Source: Hexactinellida sp. DTS-2022 (taxonomy: Eukaryota > Porifera > Hexactinellida). From it: a DNA stretch of 64,000 nt. A model generated the notes under the pieces. It searched no databases. It worked only from the letters and a program-made list of their open reading frames with translations, and was not told where the DNA came from. A program made the translations under genes and the position numbers. Each line of letters starts with the position of its first letter. Position 1 is the first letter of the stretch. This document shows, piece by piece, positions 33,901 to 39,828 of this stretch. The DNA lies in the NCBI GenBank assembly GCA_028753945.1, contig JAPNXP010000003.1, positions 3,782,001-3,846,000 of the forward strand, given 5' to 3'.

Positions 33901-36900
33901 CGTTTCAGTATAAGTGTAGATTTAAATTTTAGACGAGAGAGCGAAGCGAGCGAGAAAAAAAATTGAGGTGTCTAGGGATCTTGACCAATCTACAGGGGAA
34001 AATCGGAGCCTCGTACAGGGATATGACTCAAATGGATTGGAAAATGTGAACTCATTAAATTGAATTCAATAGCATCAATGAATCAGAGGAATAAAAATGG
34101 TTCAATATATTTTACCAGGGGGGCATTGCCCCGGGGCGAGGATTTCTACCAGGGGGTCATTGCCCCCCTATGCCCCCCCCCCCCGTGGCGACGTCCATTA
34201 ACAATAAAAAGATAACGATTAAACAGAAAGTTGTTCAAAGGAAATTCCAGGAGCTCGATACAGGGTTGTTTGATTTAAATCAATGATTTTTATTAATAAA
34301 AATCATGATTTTAATCAAAAATCTTATTTTAATCAAAGAAGTCTGATTTAAATCAAATTTTTCATGTCTATTGTTTTTTGCGAAAAGAAAAGAAATACAT
34401 TGATAATGAGTCAAATTACATTGATAATGAGTCATTAACAATGTAATTAATCTATTAGCCAAATAATATACGCCAGTGTGATATAGATTGCAAAAAAAAA
34501 CAATTAAAATCAAAATTCTGATGTAAATCAAAAAAATCTGATTTTTTTGATTTTTTTTTTAAATCATGATTTTTATCAACCCTGGCTCGATATTATAAGT
34601 ATGGTATACGTATAATACTTATTACATTATACGTATTATACGAAATACGTATCCAATAAAGACGTATTTAAAAACTAAGAAATGTATTATGACGTGAGGG
34701 AGAGAACTTGTGAAGTTAATACATAATTTTGTTAAAAATATATACAGGTAAACCTCCCAAAGCGGCACCCATCGGGAGAATGATTTTGTGCCGCTTCTCG
34801 GAGGTTGCCGCTTTGGGAAGTTGCTCGTAAGGTAAACTCTCAAAGCGGCACCCATCGGGAGAATGATTTTGTGTCGCTTCTCGGAGGTTGCCGCTTTGGG
34901 AGGTTTACTTGTAATATTAATTTAAAACTCGTTTGTTGTGTGTTTGTTTGTCCGGATTGTATTAAAAGTGATAGGGGGAATAGAAACTGCATGTATAATT
35001 GAGCTAAAGATTAACTTCCAACGTATTATAGGTAAACAAGTATACTGCTTTAGGATTTAGAATTTATAAATTTTAATATGAACATTAGTTGTTGTTGTTG
35101 TTTATCAAAAATAAATAAACAAACTATTGAAAATTCAAAATAAACTTAGAGACTAACTTCCAGATGTTAGATAATAAGGTAAACAAGTATGCTGAATACG
35201 AATTCAATTTATTCAAATAAAAATGGAAACACCTCAGAAAGAAGTGGGTTAGGACTAAATTAAGTTCAGACTTATTCATGGCAAACATCAAATAAAATAA
35301 AGTAAACGCCCGTTAGAACGAAGTCTGATATAATTAACTATCCGCCTATAGCGAAGTTTTAAATATTCACAAGACTGACAAAAGTTTTAAATATTTTAAA
35401 ATATTCCCAAGACTGACAAAAATAGGTTATAACTGGAGTTCACTAGAAGTACAATATGACTAACTTGAGATAGCAGGTCTATATCCTGGCACAGTAATAG
35501 CTTGTTGCTGGTTGGATCGAGCAGCGCAATGTAAGATTTGTGGTTGAGCCTATAAGGGTACAGCTTGTGAGAGTCTTTAGGTAGTGGGATTGGCTGGGCA
35601 GAGAATTCTAGATCTGAACTGAACTTGTTGAGAATACTTGAACTTGTCTCTTGTCGATTTATATAATCCAACTGCTCATCGCTACTACACTCACGGGACT
35701 TGTTGCTAGTTCCTATAAAAGTGTACAAATTAAACAAAAATATAATCAATTCGTTTTATAGTTAAGCTATAAATATTATGTGCGACATAATATTTGGTTC
35801 TAGCAAGTAGTAGTTTCAATCATTACATATTATCGTTCAATATGAGAGTCAATATAGAACAGCCTCGCTAATCTGAACGAAATTTCCCACTAAATACTGA
35901 AAAAACAACAACAGATTAATGTAATTGCACAAAGGAATTGAATATAAGTCAGGGCCGTGCGAGCCTATTGATACCTGCCCAGGTCAAACCTAACTAGAGT
36001 AAGCATCATTGCTACCTATGGTCAAAAAATTCTTCTATTTTTAACGCACAGTAATTTTGATAAATGATCTGAAATATATATTTCACACCAAATGTTAAAT
36101 AGCTTAATAACTACTAACAAAGCGATATATTATAATCAATTTAACTACATGTACTTAATAAAAAGACCTAATAACTAGATTCTAGATGGAGTCCACTTTT
36201 TTCAGTGCATTACAAGAATTTTATTTATTCAATTAATATTCATAACCTGGTCAGACCTGGTCTGGAAAAATTCTGCCCAAGGTTTGACCTGGTCAGTTTG
36301 TATTAGTGACACGGCCCTGTATAAGGATAATAGCATATCAAACTATGTTATAGTACATAACAGGCTTGGACCGGGTTATACATCTAAATTATTAAATCTC
36401 GATTGTTGTGTGTTTGTGTGTTTGTTTGTTTGTCCGGATTGTATTAAAGTGATGGGGGAATAGAAACCGCATTTAAATGTGAGATATAAACTAACTTCCA
36501 AATGTTATAATGGGTAAACGGATGCTATAATAGGTAAACAATTATGCTGAACACGAATTTCGCATTTATAAATTTCTAATAAGAATATTTGTTATTGTTT
36601 ACACAAAAAGGTAAACAAATTAATGAAAATTCAAAATCGACCTAGAGTTAGCTCTCAACGGGTATTATAGGTAAACAAGTATTCTGAACACGAATTTCGC
36701 GTTTAAAAATTTCTAATATGAATATTTGTTGTTGTTGTTTACACAAAATAGGTAAACAAATTAATGAAAATTCAAAATCATAACGTTCCTCTCTACCATC
36801 TTCATGGTAGAAAGTGTGAGGAGTAAGGCCGCATAGCGGCCGTTAACTTGAGGTGCGTAGCACCGATCTGTCGCAAAGCGACCGAGACCGAAGGGCTCGT

Positions 36901-39373
36901 ATATATATATATATATATAGGATAAAGATAGCACTAGTACGATATAGATAGTACTAGTTTGGAATAGAGAGGAGAGGGTATCTGCACTAGCGCGATTTGA
37001 GATTATACAAAAGAAAAGGAAATTCCAACTTGAGAAATATACTTATTGCTTAATTATATTTTATTATTTACTGATAATAATTTTAATTTCGGTATTTAGG
37101 AGCTCTGTAATTTAGATCCAGTTTCAAATATAAATATAATTATCCTCAAAACAATATTACTTTCAGTGAGCAGCCATACTAGTGCAAGGAATGTAACATT
37201 ATTATTAATCGAATATAAATAAAGTGCGTAAAATAAATATTCTAAAGATTGTGACTCCTACCATTGCCGAGAGTGCTATTGAGCACTTGGTCCCCAGCTA
37301 TCTCCAGCGAACTCCAGAAGTAGAGATTGCCAGCAGTGACTGTGATGAGACTGGTGGACATGTTGCTGTTCTTGCGTACGAGCTTGAGCTCTCTAGGGAT
37401 GTGCTCTGGACCCAGTTCCATTTCCCGAATAATTTCCTTCTGACGAAGATCAGCAAATACTATAGTGCCTTTCTGAAAACCGACAATTCCAATATTTCGG
37501 TTGTTGTGAGCACTCCACCAGGTAACACAGGTAGGACAGCCATAAGTCCTGAAGAAATACTTATTATTATTATTAAATATTAATTTGACTACTATAGCAC
37601 AATATTCAGGCTTGTCAAAATTACTTAATCATGACGGCAAACACATTTCAATAGATAATATATTCGTTTGTCAATTCCTGCACTTCGATCAAACCGATTG
37701 CGTAAAATAACTTATTCATTTGCTAAATTAAAAATATTTAAACAATTTATTGTAAATAATTTTTAGACATTAATGATTACTCCATTCTATCACCAATGAT
37801 ATATTAGAGCTTCTTTATAAATGTAATTCTACTTCTACTGGATTGAATTGAAATTATAGAATACCTGAGGTTGAGTAGCGTATCTATGTTCTGGGTTTCC
37901 CAATCAGCAACGGACAGACAGTTCTCAATGAGTACAGGGAGCACTGGAAGGATTTTTAGCATTCCGTGACTGCAAGCCACTAGCAGCCAGTGGCTGTCTG
38001 GACTCAGACACATGTCACAAATCCAACAGCATTGGAACCATCTACACAAATACACACAGAGTTGTACACTACAGAATGTAGGTCATTAAGATCCTTCGAT
38101 CACTGATCACTGATCAATTAGAAAATCTAGTATATTGGGATGTGACCCGAATATTTTCGAACTATATCCAAAGCGGATCTATTTAAGTGGTATACCGAAT
38201 AAACCTAAGCAGTATGACCATAGTAATAACGAAATATAAACTAACCAAATTATACATTTTTATTAGTACGCATTACTCGGTATCTATAGTACCAGTAATC
38301 TTACTACTACATCTCAAATAAGTTATGAATACCAAGGACGGATCCAGGCTAGAATTAGTGGGGGGGTGCAAATTTAAACCATAGCGTAATTATTACACTA
38401 ATTTAGCTATCTGTGAAATGTGACAGCCTCTGAGTCCAATCTCTCATGAAGAGTCGGGGGGTGGATCTGATGAATACGTATACTGTATTTACTCGAATAA
38501 TAGACGAGCTTAAAATTAATAATCGTGAATAAATGCTAAAGTAAATCTAAGTAAATCACTAAGTATATCCGGGAATACATAACCCTTAAGTTTAATAACA
38601 GGTTTGGTATTTAAATCGTTCTCTAAGGGGGGCTAAGATTAATAATGGCCTAGACTATTATTCGAGTAGATAAGGTACATATGGTTCTCAGGCTTTTACT
38701 TCCCATAAGCTTGTTTCAACTTAAACAAAAGTGAGGCGGTCAATCACATGGCTATGCCAGTAAAATAGTAAAGCAATAAAACAATGGAAGAGAATATGCG
38801 CCGTGCTGACCTATTGCTAAGAACCTGATGGTTCTATCGCTAGCAGTTCTGTCGAACAGTATTCAGACTTAGCTTGGTTTATATAGTAGGCCATGTTCGG
38901 ACTCTTCTTGGCCTGTACATTATGTCACAAGGCAAGCGTATGTTCTATGAACATTAATGATAATAACCGTCGCAGTGTGAGTGCGAAATCTTTCCGTTGT
39001 ATTTATGTTACCTTAGTTTCGGACATCACTGGTGTATGCGAGTATATATTCTAACAAATGATACTGAAGGTGGATATAAATACTAAGTGTAATACCTTAC
39101 AATTCTAAACTTGGTAGGTCTCTGGTAGTGACTGAGTCTGTAGAAGAGGTGTCCATTCCTGCTGTACAGCACAAGTACGCTCATCTCCCCATAGTCCTTC
39201 ATACAGACCCGCGTAATGTCCTGTCTCACCCCCTCGAGCAGAGACCCACTGCTGCTCCCTGGGAGACCACTCTGCTCCTCAGGAATGTCTGCACTGCGCT
39301 TAACCGTGTGCGGACTCGGAGGGCGAATAATGTCCAGCAACTCGACGAGCTCAAATAGCTCTTGAAAGGACAT
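11210..39373 (-). CDS. large WD-like/RCC1 multidomain protein, at least ten exons
   Basis: Exons read on the minus strand: 39373-39101 (ATG start, MSFQELFELVELLDI), 38912-38825, 38041-37865 (WICDMCLSPDSHWLLVA), 37548-37262 (NIGIVGFQKGTIVFADL), 35712-35465, 31527-31235, 31107-30761, 30109-29860, 15221-14759 and 13486-11210. From 38041 onward every junction has AG/GT borders and matching phase, including across the 14.6-kb intron 29859-15222. Between 38825 and 38041 the phase does not match, so a short exon is missing or one border is wrong. The protein is about 1,550 residues: WD-type blades, helical repeats (LQLDICTLYERSSEFHL, GNYSLALDFYKLAK), RCC1 repeats, then a Cys/His tail. The layout recalls vesicle-tethering or scaffold proteins with propeller, solenoid and C-terminal zinc site. 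I do not recognise the family and assign no function. One intron contains a complete receptor gene. Confidence 0.75.
14062..14147. repeat. perfect 31-bp palindrome in intron
   Basis: GCTTAGTTGTTTAATACGTC and the next 11 bases recur exactly inverted, separated by about 24 bases of ATAC-type sequence. Related ATACGTATTATACG sequence occurs near 33.0 and 34.6 kb, so this is likely a small foldback family. Confidence 0.8.
15319..16108. mobile_element. foldback element A, about 240-bp arms
   Basis: The left end CATGGCCTACTTAATATACG recurs inverted at the right end. Inverted identity continues through GAGAAGGCC and the GGTTAAGCTGTTTAGGCGCC region for about 240 bases, although one arm has small gaps. 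No transposase is present. The element is followed directly by element B, and a GTCGTAC motif marks the left, middle and right boundaries. Confidence 0.85.
16115..16933. mobile_element. foldback element B, about 240-bp near-identical arms
   Basis: It is symmetrical about position 16523/16524. The arms (about 16118-16354 and 16692-16929) give exactly the same 62-codon translation in opposite directions at 16125-16313 and 16734-16922, so they are identical over that stretch. The termini match element A, but the inside differs (GAATAAAGATCAATTCTCC, ATGATGACATATCAC). Confidence 0.9.
17549..17651. mobile_element. short pogo/Tc1-like MITE
   Basis: It starts CAGTCGACCCC and ends ATCGACTG, with TA on both sides. 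Sub-terminal sequences related to CCGCTTAAT appear inverted inside. Confidence 0.6.
17931..18117. mobile_element. pogo/Tc1-like MITE with TA duplication
   Basis: The left end CAGTAGAGCCTCTGAACAAC and the right end GGAGGCTCCACTG are flanked by TA. TTGTCCG(C/T)TATTTAGAGG is repeated several times inside. Confidence 0.7.
18324..18421. mobile_element. 98-bp palindromic MITE
   Basis: CAGTGTTGCTTCCTAATAGC and AATTGTTCT recur inverted at the right end, around a central CAGTCTTGGGACTG stem. The whole element forms one hairpin. Confidence 0.65.
19190..20175. mobile_element. 986-bp hAT-type element, perfect 8-bp TSD
   Basis: The termini CAGAGTTGCACG and CGTGCAACTCTG are flanked by exact GACCACCA (19182-19189 and 20176-20183). 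GCGGGCC-rich blocks lie inside each end. It has no transposase ORF and contains another element. Confidence 0.85.
19529..19983. mobile_element. nested element made of TTCCCATAGG-type palindromes
   Basis: The ends CAGGGTTGCCGTGGG and CCCACGGCAACCCTG are perfect inverses. The body is a run of CCCACATGTGGGA, TTCCCATAGGA and CCCACAGGA units, nearly all self-complementary. The duplication is not exact (TTGGAGT occurs near both ends at different offsets). Confidence 0.7.
20667..21270 (+). pseudogene. MULE transposase C-terminus with RING finger
   Basis: The fragment LSVVFSSEHATINGTETFHR and then LKSVVKIH match the conserved N.(V/A)E(S/T)(F/Y)H segment near the end of MULE transposases. After a frame change comes SWKFVSDINKIIVDFEIE, the usual following helix. 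Stop codons and shifts interrupt the region. At 21140-21269 one frame gives a complete C3HC4 RING: CLIC, then LVPCGHENLCKNCG, then KPCPICPV and TAA. The RING resembles the C-terminal RING of IAP/MEX-type proteins. A RING behind a MULE core is inferred from position and orientation, not from one unbroken frame. Confidence 0.65.
21289..21473. mobile_element. 185-bp hAT-type MITE with perfect 8-bp TSD
   Basis: The termini CAGGGTTTCATCTAGGCG and CTGGATGAAAGCCTG are flanked by exact ATGCAAAT (21281-21288 and 21474-21481). It carries repeated TAGGCGCG motifs. It is inserted just 3' of the RING in the MULE element. Confidence 0.85.
21809..22939. other. intron sequence with MITE debris
   Basis: No coding sequence was recognised. 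Around 22310-22455 is a C-rich block ending in CTTTGAGAAACACTGTG, which looks like one end of a hAT MITE. Its other end was not found. Confidence 0.4.
23112..24183 (+). pseudogene. MULE transposase remnant interrupted by a hAT MITE
   Basis: ATG at 23112 opens MTNKSEKLYKAVV, then FNPTFVIADFEIAPRNSF. This fits the MULE DDE core, in which the second acidic residue lies in a DFE motif. The frame runs into the MITE at 23258 and, on its far side, resumes as IVGCWFHYSYQ, the expected GC.FH..Q motif. Later pieces, in other frames, are LPLLPEKEILLV and NNGAESYHKTLNSYIK, ending at TAA 24181. Several stops and shifts show it is inactive. Mutator-like transposases cut and paste DNA and create 8-11-bp duplications. 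Confidence 0.75.
23258..23800. mobile_element. 543-bp hAT-type MITE inside the MULE core, perfect TSD
   Basis: The termini CAGTGGCGGATTA and TAATCCGCCACTG are perfect inverses, flanked by exact ATTACGAT (23250-23257 and 23801-23808). The sub-terminal sequences GGGGCCTGAGGCTAAT and ATTAGCCTCA are also inverted. The element splits the MULE frame exactly at VFPPITI. Confidence 0.9.
24264..24850. repeat. tandem repeat, four units of about 143 bases
   Basis: Each unit contains TGAATTTTCATTAATTTGTT, then ACAACAACAA, TTCATATTAGAAA, CGTGTTCAGCATACTTGTTT and, in the first three units, CTAACTTCTAGG. Unit starts are near 24264, 24424, 24565 and 24708. The first unit has an expanded CAA run (24304-24335). 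Confidence 0.85.
24921..24972. repeat. (CA)26 microsatellite
   Basis: An uninterrupted CA dinucleotide run of 52 bases near the head of the HINE-like element. The same place in the 36.4 kb copy has only a short TG/TTTG stretch. Confidence 0.95.
25292..25783. mobile_element. pogo/Tc1-like MITE with TA duplication
   Basis: The left end CAGTGGAACCTCTATAAGTG and the right end CACTTATAGAGGTTGCACTG are near-perfect inverses with TA on both sides. CCCCA(C/T)TTATAGAGG is repeated near the right end. It is inserted in the right motif array of the MULE element. Confidence 0.8.
26399..26573. mobile_element. short TIR MITE (AGTCGACTCCGCTTA ends)
   Basis: AGTCGACTCCGCTTA and TAAGCGGAGTCGAC are inverse and TA-rich outside. 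It contains a run of ten G near 26451. Confidence 0.6.
26753..28099 (-). CDS. SRCR-EGF single-pass receptor with YxxM tail
   Basis: Intact single-exon ORF of 448 codons. Residues 1-20 form a signal peptide (MKGIIVLIIALMILDVATA). An SRCR domain follows to about 132 (RYVCDSGWGENEAIIACRQL, YVRGLKC). Next are Cys-rich EGF-like modules to about 245, each with a C.NGG.C or C.NKGIC and C.C..GY.G..CE pattern. A Ser/Thr and N-glycosylation-rich stem precedes one membrane segment near 315-345 (MIGVSSGIILVLCCCHFVVI). The cytoplasmic tail of about 100 residues has Y400-TEM and Y441-VQM, both YxxM sites of the type that binds PI3-kinase p85, plus YDNR. SRCR/EGF receptors usually serve recognition, adhesion or uptake. 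That role, and PI3K signalling, are inferred. It lies inside the 14.6-kb intron of the WD/RCC1 gene on the same strand. The ATG is followed by a typical signal peptide, so the start is secure. Confidence 0.9.
   Translation of the reverse strand: MKGIIVLIIALMILDVATADICENAGDIRIWTAPVTWRIRREYVQLCSNNSDGVMKWRYVCDSGWGENEAIIACRQLRYVGVRMTNRKDWYQTGEDEIVTDLYCQNQNATGFSECNFNVSTQSCNYVRGLKCKKCNNSSGCLSPGQCKKGQCECAGPCLNGGVCRTGICLCPVGFSGVQCERCNTSCMNGGKCNAIGQCECKQGYYGEVCESNKCSNECLNKGICLSNDTCQCTDGYNGQYCENIRTESENISLPNSTEPVTTQWKESKLTLMKTTVITNNRKEENTTHVIITIPGWEGMNEFDIFSSINVYAAGFIMIGVSSGIILVLCCCHFVVIVPFILMMRRQRKYKFERVNNPHEAFYEPLQTVVSSNYQIPSFQNLSNIEWEKYVEKGDDDEVYTEMKLIYDNRETIDQEVLKEINTEIRKERKVLSLNKSNQLYVQMSPVF
28653..28855. 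mobile_element. pogo/Tc1-like MITE with TA duplication
   Basis: It runs from CAGTACACCCTCGCTAATCC to CTAGGGTGCACTG, with TA on both sides. The 61.3-kb element shares the CCTCGCTAATCCGA start. Confidence 0.7.
29143..29234. mobile_element. 92-bp hAT-type MITE with perfect TSD
   Basis: CAGAGGCGTAGCCAGGC and GGCTGGCTACGCCACTG are inverse ends, flanked by exact AGGTAAGG (29135-29142 and 29235-29242). GCCCGGG blocks inside form a stem. A relative lies at 30223-30339. Confidence 0.9.
30223..30339. mobile_element. 117-bp hAT-type MITE, older copy
   Basis: The ends CAGAGGCATAGACAGGG and CCTAGCCACGCCTCTG relate to the 29.1-kb MITE. The flanks CTGTTAGG and CTGATAAG match in 6 of 8 positions. It lies just upstream of the exon at 30109-29860. 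Confidence 0.7.
32451..32636 (+). CDS. 61-residue acidic helical protein, hypothetical
   Basis: An ATG-to-TAG ORF with coding character in otherwise AT-rich, stop-rich intron DNA. It is highly charged (MDSESEVNEDNFLSDEEK at the start). From about residue 16 it is predicted to be helical with leucine/isoleucine at heptad-like spacing (AISKLREELNC, VIKKAIKLIQQLSKLKDEM), so a short coiled coil is likely. I do not recognise a family. It lies in the intron between the exons at 35465 and 31527 of the WD/RCC1 gene, on the opposite strand, and no MITE overlaps it. It could be a real small gene, the last exon of a longer one, or a retrocopy. Confidence 0.45.
   Translation: MDSESEVNEDNFLSDEEKAAISKLREELNCGKDEKAEDVIKKAIKLIQQLSKLKDEMEANN
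33187..34195. mobile_element. probable 1-kb non-autonomous element
   Basis: It starts near CAGGGACGTTGCCAGG and ends near GTGGCGACGTCC, which are partial inverses. GGGGG/CCCCC runs lie inside both ends, and a GAGAGCGAAGCGAGCGAG motif sits in the body. No coding frame. Termini are approximate. Confidence 0.5.
34261..34584. mobile_element. hAT-type MITE made of ATTTAAAT-type repeats, perfect TSD
   Basis: The ends CAGGGTTGTTTGATTTAAAT and TGATTTTTATCAACCCTG are flanked by exact GCTCGATA (34253-34260 and 34585-34592). The interior is dominated by TGATTTAAATCA-like palindromes. A second copy lies in the other orientation at 48894-49270. Confidence 0.9.
34745..34911. mobile_element. TIR MITE (CAGGTAAACCTCCCAAAGCGG)
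   Basis: The left end CAGGTAAACCTCCCAAAGCG and the right end GCTTTGGGAGGTTTACTTG are inverse, flanked by TA. The block GGCACCCATCGGGAGAATGA is repeated in tandem inside. Confidence 0.7.
34916..35215 (+). mobile_element. HINE-like element, truncated and diverged
   Basis: The head CTCGTTTGTTGTGTG with GTCCGGATTGTATTAAAAGT and one tandem-repeat-like unit (GTAAACAAGTAT, TTGTTGTTGTTG) are present. The 3' stem-loops are missing. Confidence 0.55.
35950..36319. mobile_element. hAT-like MITE (CAGGGCCGTG ends)
   Basis: CAGGGCCGTG and CACGGCCCTG are inverse. GACC(A/T)GGTC-type motifs lie inside both ends. The flanks share TATAAG but do not form a perfect 8-base duplication. Confidence 0.6.
36381..36900 (+). 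mobile_element. HINE-like element with four perfect 3' stem-loops
   Basis: The head is CTCGATTGTTGTGTGTTTG, then GTCCGGATTGTATTAAAGTG, then tandem-repeat units. At the 3' end are CTACCATCTTCATGGTAG (36794-36811), GGCCGCATAGCGGCC (36827-36841), GGTGCGTAGCACC (36852-36864) and GTCGCAAAGCGAC (36870-36882). The last three have 3-base loops. A TA run follows at 36902-36920. Confidence 0.7.
38486..38675. mobile_element. Tc1-like MITE (TATTTACTCGAATAATAG ends)
   Basis: GTATTTACTCGAATAATAGA and TATTATTCGAGTAGATA are inverse ends. The ends relate to the element at 43497-43755. It lies in the first intron of the WD/RCC1 gene. Confidence 0.6.
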
Positions 39374-39828
39374 AATGCTAGGATCTGAATTTGTGAGCAC
39401 TCAAATAGATAATCAAGAGTGTATTATTAAATAAAATCCAACAATATTATATAGTTTAATCTAAGAAAATTATATTAATACTCAAAATAACTGAAATGAA
39501 GTGTTAGAAGGAAACTTCCAACACTACAAATGATCATTACCTACCAAAACACCTATCTGAAATGGTTTAGAACCCTTATTACTATAAAATTCTAAAATTA
39601 CAGTTAATTAATCAACCAACAAATTATTGTACAGTAAAATAAACAATGAGCGATATTCAATCAACATGGATTCGATGGAGCATGGAGAATTGAATTCTAC
39701 ACCTGGTAACGTAATAATACATATACAAACCACAATAAAAACTAAACTGGAAGTGAAAAGATTATGCAAAATAAGAAATTTTTTGTTATATCTCGCATTT
39801 TGCTACCTTATATCTATCACATTCCAGT
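39374..39828. other. gap between two minus-strand genes
   Basis: About 450 AT-rich bases separate the start of the WD/RCC1 gene from the stop of the oxygenase/F-box gene. The interval must hold the promoter of the former and the 3' end of the latter. No convincing signals or MITEs were seen. Confidence 0.4.

Noticed and set aside
37224-37583. Plus-strand ORF of 119 codons
   Set aside because: The minus strand gives WD-like coding sequence with good splice borders (37548-37262) that fits the neighbouring exons in phase, so the plus frame is a shadow.
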